Below, in pieces: positions 1 to 6,130 of a DNA stretch of 6,318 nucleotides. This stretch comes from an uncultured Parabacteroides sp. Its GTDB lineage: Bacteria > Bacteroidota > Bacteroidia > Bacteroidales > Tannerellaceae. Within the stretch, counting starts at the first letter, position 1; the number at the start of each line of letters is the position of its first letter. Position numbers and translations under genes: made by a program. Under the pieces are notes generated by a model. The model saw nothing but the letters and a program-made list of their open reading frames with translations, was not told where the DNA came from and did not search any database. The DNA is taken from positions 1 to 6,318 of the forward strand of contig URGO01000164.1 in assembly GCA_900547435.1 (NCBI GenBank), read 5' to 3'.

Positions 1-62
1 TAAACTTAATTAACTATAAAAATGAGAAACCCATTGGTAGAATTAAATATGCGCTAATTTAA
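1..62 (+). CDS. Possible 3' end of an upstream gene, unidentified
   Basis: From base 3 a reading frame stays open to a TAA at 60-62, giving 19 residues that end GRIKYALI. The rest would lie left of the window. The stop is 24 bases before the start of the nuclease gene and in the same frame, a spacing that would suit an operon. Nineteen open codons can easily occur by chance, the sequence is AT-rich, and I do not recognise the peptide, so this is only a possibility. No Bacteroidetes promoter element is visible between 1 and 86, which weakly favours transcription arriving from the left. Confidence 0.25.
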   Translation, partial: NLINYKNEKPIGRIKYALI

Positions 63-86
63 TTCCGCCAACGGGTAATACAACTT

Positions 87-1112
87 ATGGATCAACATCC
101 AGCTGACGATCCAGAATACGTAAGACTTGTTTCACATATTTCAGAACTTTGGGATAGTGCAAAATCAAAGGCTGCAATTGCAATCAATACAGAACTGCTT
201 CATGCCAACTGGCAGACAGGTCGGTATATCGTGGAGTTCGAGCAAGGTGGTAACGCTAAAGCTAAGTATGGTGATAAACTAATTACTAATCTTGCAAAAG
301 ACCTGACACGTCTTAAAGGAAAGGGTTTTAGTCGCTCTAACCTTATATACATGCGTAAACTATATTTGACTTTCCCAAAAAGTGAAACATTGTCTCACCA
401 ATTGACGTGGAGTCATTATTTCGAATTGTTAAAGTGTGATGATCCGATGGAGCTACAGTTCTATATGAAGGAGTGCATCAAAGAAGGTTGGAAAGTCAGA
501 GAGCTGAAACGTCAAATTAACTCTTCTCTTTTTCAGCGACTAGCGCTTAGTACTGATAAAGAAGGTGTACTTGCTCTTGCTCATCAAGGGCATCAAGTGT
601 CATCTCCAGCTGATATTATTCACGACCCATACGTTCTTGAGTTTACAGGAATACCTAAGCAAAAGCGTTACAAAGAGACAGAACTTGAGAAGGCATTGAA
701 AACCAATATGGAACAATTCTTATTAGAATTAGGCAGAGGCTTTGCTTTTATCGGTCGTCAGTATATAGTACTGATTGGTTCCAGACGTTTTAAAATTGAC
801 TTGGTGTTCTATCATGCTATTCTAAAATGTTATGTTTTAATTGATTTGAAGCGTGCAGAAATAAAGCATAGTGATATAGGTCAGATGAACCTTTACCTGA
901 ATTTCTTTAAGAACGAAATCTGTCAGCCAGACGATAATCCACCGGTTGGTATTGTTTTGGGGGCTAAGAAAGATGAGTTGTTGATGGAGTATGCACTTCA
1001 AGGCATAGATAACCAACTTTTTGCAGCCCGTTACCAACTATATCTTCCTAATCGGGACGAGCTCCAAGCACAATTGGACTTATTGCTTGATAATACGAAA
1101 GAGAAAAAATGA
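87..1112 (+). CDS. YhcG/DUF1016-type PD-(D/E)XK nuclease
   Basis: Predicted 341-residue cytoplasmic DNA nuclease of the YhcG (DUF1016) family, close to the usual full length. The N-terminal half (about 10-150) is helical and carries family hallmarks: NWQTGRYIVEFEQGG near 41-55, a YGDKLITNLAKDL stretch at 61-73 and GFSRSNLIYMRKLYL at 80-94. The C-terminal half (about 175-325) is the nuclease fold. Its core is FKIDLVFYH with D238, then LIDLK with D253 and K255, then IGQMNLYL with Q266. This gives an apparently intact D...DxK...Q active site; D rather than E before xK is common in this family, as I recall. The ATG at 87 is the first in frame after the TAA at 60-62. Family members occur alone or beside restriction-modification genes; the actual target and role are not established. 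No partner gene is visible here. By eye the gene is more AT-rich than the uronate genes, consistent with separate ancestry. It converges on the oxidoreductase gene. Confidence 0.88.
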   Translation: MDQHPADDPEYVRLVSHISELWDSAKSKAAIAINTELLHANWQTGRYIVEFEQGGNAKAKYGDKLITNLAKDLTRLKGKGFSRSNLIYMRKLYLTFPKSETLSHQLTWSHYFELLKCDDPMELQFYMKECIKEGWKVRELKRQINSSLFQRLALSTDKEGVLALAHQGHQVSSPADIIHDPYVLEFTGIPKQKRYKETELEKALKTNMEQFLLELGRGFAFIGRQYIVLIGSRRFKIDLVFYHAILKCYVLIDLKRAEIKHSDIGQMNLYLNFFKNEICQPDDNPPVGIVLGAKKDELLMEYALQGIDNQLFAARYQLYLPNRDELQAQLDLLLDNTKEKK

Positions 1113-1144
1113 ATATGTTATTCGGGAATATTCGTTATTGTTTT

Positions 1145-1205
1145 TAGCATTGACATTTCGTCACCCTTCGGTTTCAAATGAGGGGTGACGAAATGATAAA
1201 TGCTA
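1145..1205. terminator. Long stem-loop between convergent genes, candidate bidirectional terminator
   Basis: A perfect 13-bp stem (CATTTCGTCACCC at 1154-1166 with its complement at 1183-1195) encloses a loop that can pair a few bases further. An outer 7-bp stem (TAGCATT at 1145-1151 with AATGCTA at 1199-1205) lies beyond a small 2x3 internal loop. The structure sits between the 3' ends of two convergent genes, 32 bases after the nuclease stop. Its right edge contains the TAG stop (1205-1203) of the minus-strand oxidoreductase. Neither strand has a good U-tract directly after the stem; the five Ts at 1141-1145 precede it on the plus strand. It may therefore work as a 3' stability hairpin or a non-canonical terminator. 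Confidence 0.6.
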
Positions 1206-2195
1206 TTGCACCGAATCATTCGGATAGACGACATCCCATTCGGTACGCAAGCCGTCCAGCATCTTCATCACGGCAATTGTTTTTTCGTGAGGCATAAAAG
1301 GCGATTCAATCCAACCTTGTTCGATAGCTTCGCAAGAAGCTATCACCTCATATTCGTACCCGGTAATTTGTTTCGGACATTCATAACGGGCTATCTCCTG
1401 ATAGTCTTTGTTATATACGATGGCACGTTGCGGATTATTGATGTTTTCCACCACGATATGCCCCTCCGTACCGGAAATTACGGCGCTCCGGTCAGTAACA
1501 GAATAAGCCGTAGCGTAGAGTACCGCCATCCGTCCGTCTTTATAGGTGAATGTGATGCTGTCCTGCATATCAACACCCAAATTATTCTTCACGCAGGTCG
1601 AGGTTATCTTTTCAATCTCTTCACCAAATGTCATCAGAGCGAAATTAATGGGATAAATTCCTACATCATACAACGCTCCTCCGCAAAGGTCGGGCAAGAC
1701 GAGGCGCTCTACATTCGAGATGGCATAACCCAAGTTAGCGGTCAGGATAGTTGGCGTACCGATTACTCCGCTATCCACGATTTCCCGGATGGTACGCGAG
1801 AAAGGCATATAGCGTGTCCAGATAGCTTCGGTCAGGAATACCCCCTTTTCTTCGGATAAACGCACCAGCTCCTCGGCTTCCCGGGTATTGGCGGTAAATG
1901 CCTTTTCGCACAAGACCGGCTTCCCTTTCAAAAGGCACATACGGGCGTGCTGGTAATGGTGCGAGTGAGGGGTAGCGATATAGACTAAATCCACTTCAGG
2001 GTCATCGGCCAACTCTTCGTATGAACCATACGCTTTGGTGGCTTGGAACTCCTGGGCAAAAGCCTCAGCCCGCGAAAGCTCCCGTGCGGCAATGGCGTAC
2101 AGTTCGGCTTCCTGCATACCTCGAAGCGTATCGGCCATCTTTCGGGCGATAGACCCTGCGCCGATGATTCCTACTTTAAATTTCTTGCTTAACAT
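1203..2195 (-). CDS. Gfo/Idh/MocA-family NAD(P)-dependent oxidoreductase
   Basis: Predicted cytoplasmic NAD(P)-dependent sugar or diol dehydrogenase of 330 residues, a normal length for the family. The N-terminal Rossmann domain (about 6-125) has the dinucleotide motif GIIGAGSIA at 9-17, the strand end VYIATPHSHH at 71-80 and the EKP-like motif CEKAF with K98. The C-terminal alpha/beta domain (about 130-325) has GGALYDVGIYP at 172-182. K98, D177 and Y181 sit where I recall the catalytic Lys, Asp and Tyr of dimeric dihydrodiol dehydrogenase, so it belongs to that branch (dihydrodiol dehydrogenase or D-xylose 1-dehydrogenase-like) rather than to myo-inositol dehydrogenases. It follows kdgK by 49 bases on the same strand and is probably the last gene of the uronate unit; its stop lies inside the terminal stem-loop. 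Its substrate cannot be read from the sequence. A role in reducing a uronate-derived keto sugar is a guess from context. Confidence 0.9.
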   Translation of the reverse strand: MLSKKFKVGIIGAGSIARKMADTLRGMQEAELYAIAARELSRAEAFAQEFQATKAYGSYEELADDPEVDLVYIATPHSHHYQHARMCLLKGKPVLCEKAFTANTREAEELVRLSEEKGVFLTEAIWTRYMPFSRTIREIVDSGVIGTPTILTANLGYAISNVERLVLPDLCGGALYDVGIYPINFALMTFGEEIEKITSTCVKNNLGVDMQDSITFTYKDGRMAVLYATAYSVTDRSAVISGTEGHIVVENINNPQRAIVYNKDYQEIARYECPKQITGYEYEVIASCEAIEQGWIESPFMPHEKTIAVMKMLDGLRTEWDVVYPNDSVQ

Positions 2196-2244
2196 AATTG
2201 TCTTAGTTTGTTAGTTTATAAGTTTATTGTTTTTGAGGTTCGAC

Positions 2245-3291
2245 TTATCGGGAAACGCGTCCTGACGCATCACCCTGCATCAATGTTTCGACTTCTTGTA
2301 CAGAGACCTGATTATAATCTCCGTAAATGGTATGCTTCAGGCAAGATGCAGCAGAAGCGAAGTTCAACGCTTGCTGGTCATCCGCATAGGTCAACAGTCC
2401 ATAAATCAATCCGCCCATGAAGGAATCCCCTCCTCCGACACGGTCTACGATATGCGTGATGTCATAGCGCGGAGACTGGTAAAGCCGGTTTCCGTCAAAA
2501 AGCACACCTCCCCAGGTGTTATGATTGGCATTGATAGCTCCGCGAAGTGTGATGACCACCTTCTTTGCCCGAGGGAAACGAGCCATCAATTGCCGGCATA
2601 CACTTTCAAACTTCTGAGCATCCACTTTTCCTTGTGTGGCGGTAACATCAAATCCTTCCGGCTTTATGCCAAATACCTTGTCGGCATCTTCTTCATTCCC
2701 TAAGATAAGGTCACATCCATCAACCAGTTCCGGCATAACCTCCGAAGCCGATTTCCCATATTTCCATAAGTTCTTCCGATAGTTCAAATCGCATGACACT
2801 GTAATGCCTAAGCGGTTAGCCGTTCGGATAGCCTCCAGACAAACATCCGCCGCACCTTGGCTGATAGCCGGTGTGATGCCTGTCCAATGAAACCAGTCAG
2901 CCCCTTCAAGGACAGTCTCCCAATCCACCATCCCCGGCTGGATTTCCGCTATGGATGAATGGCTCCGGTCATAAATGACTTTACTTGCACGGGCTACGGC
3001 TCCCGTTTCCAGGAAGTAAATTCCCATGCGTTCTCCCCCGAAAAGGATATGATCGGTACCGACCCCCCTTCCCCGCAAATCCTGTATGCAAGCCTGTGCG
3101 ATATCATTTTTCGGCAAACGGGTTATATAATCTGTATCCATACCATAGTTAGCCAGAGATACGGCTACATTCGCCTCTCCTCCGCCAAACGTAGCCGTTA
3201 ACTCGTTGGCTTGGCTGAAGCGTAAATATCCGGGAGTTGCCAAGCGTAGCATAATCTCCCCGAATGTAACGATTTTTTTCTTTGTGTTCAT
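2245..3291 (-). CDS. kdgK: 2-keto-3-deoxygluconate kinase, PfkB family
   Basis: Predicted kinase that phosphorylates 2-keto-3-deoxygluconate to KDPG with ATP, the last kinase step of hexuronate breakdown; cytoplasmic. The 348-residue protein shows the ribokinase/PfkB fold end to end. FGEIMLRL is at 10-17 and the sugar-binding signature GGGEANVAVSLANYG at 36-50. The substrate-region strand DLNYRKNLW is at 168-176, LGNEEDA at 197-203, and the ATP/anion-hole signature DRVGGGDSFMGG at 283-294 includes the catalytic base D289. The first glycines read GGGD where GAGD is commoner, a tolerated change. The overall pattern fits KDG kinase rather than fructokinase, and the uxaC neighbour supports this; a related keto-sugar kinase remains possible. 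The ATG at 3291 is the natural start. It lies 176 bases after uxaC with no -7 promoter element seen in the gap, so co-transcription is likely. A run of seven As spans codons 5-7 on the coding strand. Confidence 0.88.
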   Translation of the reverse strand: MNTKKKIVTFGEIMLRLATPGYLRFSQANELTATFGGGEANVAVSLANYGMDTDYITRLPKNDIAQACIQDLRGRGVGTDHILFGGERMGIYFLETGAVARASKVIYDRSHSSIAEIQPGMVDWETVLEGADWFHWTGITPAISQGAADVCLEAIRTANRLGITVSCDLNYRKNLWKYGKSASEVMPELVDGCDLILGNEEDADKVFGIKPEGFDVTATQGKVDAQKFESVCRQLMARFPRAKKVVITLRGAINANHNTWGGVLFDGNRLYQSPRYDITHIVDRVGGGDSFMGGLIYGLLTYADDQQALNFASAASCLKHTIYGDYNQVSVQEVETLMQGDASGRVSR

Positions 3292-3307
3292 ATATTCATT
3301 ATTTAAA

Positions 3308-3467
3308 GTAGTTAGTAGTTAGTAGGAGTTAAAGGAGTTAAGAGGGAGTTAGAGGAGTTATAGCCAAATGCTTTAAACGTATAAACTTGAAAAATCAAAA
3401 TGGTATCGGCTTTAACTCCTGTAACTCCTATAACTCCTACTAACTCCTAACTACCAACTACTAACTC
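3308..3467. repeat. Inverted repeat of degenerate GGAGTTA units between uxaC and kdgK
   Basis: This fills nearly all of the 176-base gap. The left arm (about 3308-3365) is a run of AGGAGTTA-like units, and the right arm (about 3408-3467) carries the complement. The core pairing is 3317-3340 with 3422-3445 (24 bases, one mismatch). An inner stem pairs 3353-3365 with 3408-3420 (13 bases, one mismatch) around a 42-base loop. The left arm has one extra unit (3341-3352), which would bulge. The right arm abuts the uxaC stop codon at 3468. In the uxaC-kdgK transcript it would form a long hairpin that could protect the uxaC message, attenuate read-through or set relative expression. There is no U-tract typical of an intrinsic terminator. 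The repeat units look prone to copy-number change. Confidence 0.8.
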
Positions 3468-4871
3468 CTAAAACCCAAAATACCTTTTCGCATTCCGATA
3501 ACAAATATCTCCTACCATCTGCTTGAGGAAATCCATTTCGCTATAAGGGAGTTTCCCGGACTCTACATCTTCCCCTATCAGATTACACAAGATACGTCGG
3601 AAATATTCGTGTCGCGGATAAGAGAGGAAGCTGCGCGAATCGGTCAGCATTCCTACAAATCGGCTAAGCAATCCCATAGCGGATAGAGCATTGAGTTGCT
3701 TCTTCATGCCATCCTCCTGATCTAAGAACCACCATGCCGCACCCAATTGGATTTTCCCCGGCACCGGCGCTTCGTTGAACGTATAAGCCAAGGTGGCCAG
3801 CACCTCATTGTCTTTCGGATTCAAGCTATAAAGGATAGTCTTGGTCAGCTTTCCTATGACATCCAACCGATTCAGGAATTTATGACCTACGGCAGAGCAA
3901 TTTACTTCCAGAATGGCATCGAATCCGGTGTCCGGTCCGATGGCTTTATACATACGTGTGCAAGTATTACGTATCACACTGATATGATATTGTTGCACCC
4001 AACCTTTTTCCCAATCCATTATCGCCAGTTCAAACAATATCGCGCTCCTGAATTTGTGGATTTCCGATTCGTCCGGTTGTTTGCCCGAAAGCACCTTGGC
4101 GAATATGTGCCGGATTTCCGATTCGGTGTAGTCATCAGCATAGAAATTATCCATCCCGTGATCAGACAAACAACATCCCAAAGAAGCGAAATAATCGTGC
4201 CTTTTGCGCAAGCCCTCCAGCAGGTCATCATATGTGCGGATTTCCTGATTGGCACTCTCCGCCAATCGCTGTATATATATAAGATAAGATTCCGGATTCT
4301 CGATGGCCAATACCTTGTCAGGACGCCAGGCCGGATAGACCTTGGTCTTGAGTCCGAGTTGAGATATTTGTCGGTGATAAACCAACGAGTCCGCAGGGTC
4401 ATCGGTGGTGCAAACCACCTCCACATTGCAACGCTCCAAGATACGGTCGGCACGAAACTCCTCGGTCTGCAACTTGGCCGTGCACTCCTCATAAATTTCG
4501 CGCGCTGTTGAGGGTTTTACTATTTTATTTACACCGAAGATGCGGCTTAGTTCCAAATGCGTCCAGTGATAAAGCGGATTGCGCATGGTGTAAGGCACCG
4601 TTTCCGCCCACTTTTCAAACTTTTCATACTCTGAACGCCCGCCGGTAATGTATTCTTCCGGCACACCATTCCCACGCATGGCCCTCCATTTATAATGGTC
4701 TCCGCCCAACCAAATCTCCGACAAGTTCCGGAACTGGTGGTTCTCGGCAATCTGTTTCGGGTCCAAATGACAATGATAATCAATGATAGGCAAGCCCTCT
4801 GCGCTTTCATGATATAACACTTTGGCGACCTCATTCGTCAGCATGAAGTCCTTGTTTATGAAATTTTCCAT
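3468..4871 (-). CDS. uxaC: Uronate (glucuronate/galacturonate) isomerase
   Basis: Cytoplasmic isomerase that interconverts D-glucuronate with D-fructuronate and D-galacturonate with D-tagaturonate, the entry step of hexuronate catabolism. The 467 residues match the usual family length. It is a divergent amidohydrolase-superfamily barrel. The metal-site motif DYHCHLDP at 31-38 supplies H33 and H35. Further family motifs are CTTDDPADS at 154-162, YPAWRPD at 179-185 (R183), LSDHG at 235-239, GKIQLGAAWWFLD at 372-384 and LTDSRSFLSYPRHEYFRR at 409-426. The D411-x-R413 pair matches what I recall as the catalytic Asp and Arg at the last barrel strand. The protein is intact from ATG (4871) to TAG (3470-3468). 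It is the first gene of the minus-strand unit, with a good Bacteroidetes promoter 25-55 bases upstream and a direct repeat that may be an operator further out. Confidence 0.95.
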   Translation of the reverse strand: MENFINKDFMLTNEVAKVLYHESAEGLPIIDYHCHLDPKQIAENHQFRNLSEIWLGGDHYKWRAMRGNGVPEEYITGGRSEYEKFEKWAETVPYTMRNPLYHWTHLELSRIFGVNKIVKPSTAREIYEECTAKLQTEEFRADRILERCNVEVVCTTDDPADSLVYHRQISQLGLKTKVYPAWRPDKVLAIENPESYLIYIQRLAESANQEIRTYDDLLEGLRKRHDYFASLGCCLSDHGMDNFYADDYTESEIRHIFAKVLSGKQPDESEIHKFRSAILFELAIMDWEKGWVQQYHISVIRNTCTRMYKAIGPDTGFDAILEVNCSAVGHKFLNRLDVIGKLTKTILYSLNPKDNEVLATLAYTFNEAPVPGKIQLGAAWWFLDQEDGMKKQLNALSAMGLLSRFVGMLTDSRSFLSYPRHEYFRRILCNLIGEDVESGKLPYSEMDFLKQMVGDICYRNAKRYFGF

Positions 4872-4895
4872 GTTTTATGTGTATGGGTTTGACCA

Positions 4896-4926
4896 CAAAA
4901 GTAAGACAAATAATAAAGGTAATCAA
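4896..4926 (-). promoter_or_regulatory. Bacteroidetes-type promoter of uxaC
   Basis: On the minus strand a -7 box TACTTTTG (4903-4896) matches the Bacteroidetes consensus TAnnTTTG exactly. A TTG (4926-4924) lies 20 bases upstream of it, where the -33 TTTG-like element is expected. Transcription would start near 4890, giving a 5' leader of about 18 bases before the uxaC ATG. Such short leaders without a Shine-Dalgarno site are normal in this phylum. Confidence 0.65.
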
Positions 4927-4956
4927 GAGGAAAAAGCAAAAATCTCATGCTCTTTG

Positions 4957-4996
4957 TCCGTTCATGCCTATCTTCGATTCCGTTTATGCCTACCTT
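4957..4996. promoter_or_regulatory. Imperfect 18-base direct repeat, candidate operator of uxaC
   Basis: Two copies of TCCGTTyATGCCTAyCTT occupy 4957-4974 and 4979-4996. They match at 16 of 18 bases, both differences being C/T, and are separated by 4 bases. The period is 22 bases, about two helical turns, so both copies face the same side of the DNA. They lie roughly 70-105 bases upstream of the inferred uxaC start, where direct-repeat activator sites for AraC-like or hybrid two-component regulators are often found. A weaker ATGCC followed by CTTTTCC recurs at 5011-5022. The binding protein is unknown and no regulator gene is present here. Confidence 0.5.
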
Positions 4997-5006
4997 TTCC
5001 ATAAAA

Positions 5007-5057
5007 GCATATGCCCTTTTCCTAAAAAGGATGGGTGCTTTTTCGTAAAAACAACCC
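5007..5057. repeat. Cluster of small palindromes in the divergent region
   Basis: Three short symmetric elements follow one another: the 8-base palindrome GCATATGC (5007-5014), a 6-bp hairpin CCTTTT/AAAAGG with a 4-base loop (5015-5030), and an interrupted hairpin GGGT..TTTTT/AAAAA..ACCC (5033-5057). No gene ends here on either strand, so a terminator role is not obvious. They may be protein-binding sites, or chance in A/T-rich DNA. Confidence 0.3.
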
Positions 5058-5172
5058 TCTTTTCCTGCCGATATAAGGTACACGCATCTGCGCGGTAGAT
5101 TTCTCTCTTAAAAATCCACTTCCAAAATAAAATAAAAGCACTATAAGATAGGGGATTATCAGAAAAATCCTT

Positions 5173-5180
5173 TACTTTTG
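5173..5180 (+). promoter_or_regulatory. Candidate -7 element facing right
   Basis: TACTTTTG matches the Bacteroidetes -7 consensus TAnnTTTG exactly and is identical to the uxaC box. No TTG lies at the expected -33 distance (around 5150), so the promoter would be weak or dependent on an activator. Transcription would begin near 5187 and run through the structured element at 5247-5364 towards the zinc-ribbon gene. Confidence 0.45.
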
Positions 5181-5246
5181 TAATCGGATTGAGGTAACTC
5201 TCTCCGAAACATACGAGAAAAAGAAGAAGCGGTATGCTTATCTTGT

Positions 5247-5364
5247 AAGTTGGAAACGTAGGAAATTTCGGACTTGGTACAAGAGATGGCATAGTGGTTC
5301 TCACGCTATAGCGTGGGCTGCTATTATCATATCTGTGCCAAAGGTTTCCTACGACCTCCAACTT
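5247..5364 (+). ncRNA. Long rod-like imperfect hairpin, candidate structured RNA or leader
   Basis: Successive stems nest across 118 bases. AAGTTGGA (5247-5254) pairs with TCCAACTT (5357-5364). CGTAGGAAA (5257-5265) pairs with TTTCCTACG (5345-5353). TTGGTACA (5274-5281) pairs with TGTGCCAA (5334-5341) through one G-U. ATAG (5291-5294) pairs with CTAT (5321-5324). CTCACGC (5300-5306) pairs with GCGTGGG (5311-5317) around a TATA loop. Small internal loops separate the stems. G-U pairs and asymmetric loops suggest RNA folding on the plus strand rather than a DNA palindrome. It lies about 60 bases downstream of a -7 box and ends 85 bases before the next gene. It could be an independent small RNA or the 5' leader of that gene. 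I recall similar sequence recurring in Bacteroides genomes but cannot name a family. The reverse-strand frame 4990-5370 is probably a by-product. Confidence 0.45.
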
Positions 5365-5408
5365 AGACATGGTAGCATTGCAGTTCCACGCTCTTGCATT
5401 TTATAACC

Positions 5409-5430
5409 GCCTGTAAAGGGACTGGCAGGC
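5409..5430 (+). promoter_or_regulatory. Small hairpin just before the zinc-ribbon gene
   Basis: GCCTG (5409-5413) can pair with CAGGC (5426-5430) around a 12-base loop, ending 19 bases before the ATG at 5450. A 5-bp stem is weak. It is noted because it would lie in the untranslated leader next to the start and could affect translation. Confidence 0.25.
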
Positions 5431-5449
5431 ATTGAATAAGACAACGTAT

Positions 5450-6130
5450 ATGGAAGCACAATTTTGTCAAAGTTGTGGTATGCCCCTGACTGATGAGAAC
5501 AGAGGGAGCAATGCCGATGGAAGCCGTAGCAAGGATTATTGCGCTTATTGCTACAAAAACGGTGAGTTCACCCAAGAGTTCACAATGAACCAGATGATAG
5601 AGTTCTGCCTGCAATTCTTAGACCAATGGAATGTGCAGACGGGGTGTAAGTTGACTCCCATACAAGCGAAAGAACAGATGCTCAAACACTTTCCGCACCT
5701 GAAACGGTGGAAAGTGAACGATGAACGGACGCTGACGGAAAAAGCAACGCATTTGCTTTCCCAATGCGAGAACGTGACCGTTGCTTCCATTGATGCCAAC
5801 GGCTATCCTCGTCCCGTGCAGATGTCCAAGATTGGTGCAAAGGGGTTCCATGAAGTTTGGATGGCGACAAGTGCAGATTCCGTGAAAGTGCTTGATTTTA
5901 AGGCGAACAACAAGGCAGGTCTTTGCTACGACCATTACGGAGATGGTGTTGCCCTGCGCGGCACGGTAGAGATTGTCACGGACGATGCCATCCGCAAAGA
6001 GATGTGGCAGGACTGGTTCATTCATCATTTTCCCGGCGGACCGAATGACCCCAATTACGTGCTTCTGCATTTCATTGGCACGGAAGCCACCTTTTGGATA
6101 AATGGCGAATTTTCTCACTCCAACATCTGA
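5450..6130 (+). CDS. Zinc-ribbon plus pyridoxamine-phosphate-oxidase-like protein
   Basis: Predicted 226-residue cytoplasmic protein with two domains. Residues 1 to about 85 form a putative zinc ribbon of the CQSCGMPL type: C6 and C9 in CQSCG, C31 and C34 in YCAYCYKNGEF, followed by a short helical segment (TMNQMIEFCLQFL, 45-57). Residues 95 to about 222 resemble the split-barrel pyridoxamine 5'-phosphate oxidase/general-stress-protein-26 fold: VTVASIDANGYPRPVQMSK at 99-117, VWMATSADSVKVLDFKAN at 126-143, a strand with VALRGTVEIV at 157-166 and a C-terminal FIGTEATFWING. Such domains often bind FMN or a related cofactor, but the substrate is unknown; true PNPOx activity is doubtful. The ATG at 5450 is preferred because it begins right before the zinc-ribbon motif; a TTG at 5432 would only add six residues. 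Its stop overlaps the next start, so the two are probably co-translated. Confidence 0.85.
   Translation: MEAQFCQSCGMPLTDENRGSNADGSRSKDYCAYCYKNGEFTQEFTMNQMIEFCLQFLDQWNVQTGCKLTPIQAKEQMLKHFPHLKRWKVNDERTLTEKATHLLSQCENVTVASIDANGYPRPVQMSKIGAKGFHEVWMATSADSVKVLDFKANNKAGLCYDHYGDGVALRGTVEIVTDDAIRKEMWQDWFIHHFPGGPNDPNYVLLHFIGTEATFWINGEFSHSNI

Noticed and set aside
1200..1859. Plus-strand open frame of 219 codons
   Set aside because: It is antisense to the oxidoreductase, starts inside the terminal hairpin and has no recognisable motif.
3272..3278. Seven-A run at the start of kdgK as a phase-variation switch
   Set aside because: A run of seven is short, the frame is intact and lysine-rich starts are common. 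There is no evidence of switching.
3308..3467. Insertion-sequence ends or CRISPR array
   Set aside because: The repeat units are about 8-10 bases with no unique spacers and no transposase gene or target duplication, so neither reading fits. It is a simple-repeat hairpin.
3747..4511. Plus-strand open frame of 254 codons
   Set aside because: It lies wholly antisense within uxaC, whose motifs are intact, and its translation shows no domain. It is a shadow of uxaC codon usage.
5247..5364. Miniature inverted-repeat transposon (MITE)
   Set aside because: The pairing uses a G-U pair and asymmetric internal loops across its whole length, with no flanking target-site duplication that I could see. 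Structured RNA is the better reading, but a dispersed mobile origin is not excluded.
4990..5370. Minus-strand open frame of 126 codons in the divergent region
   Set aside because: It crosses the nested stems at 5247-5364 and has no recognisable domain. Its left end overlaps the direct repeat. I read it as a chance frame across a structured element, although similar frames are often annotated as hypothetical proteins.
5432..5449. TTG as the start of the zinc-ribbon gene
   Set aside because: It adds six residues outside the domain, while the ATG at 5450 immediately precedes the zinc-ribbon motif. TTG starts are rarer and nothing favours this one.
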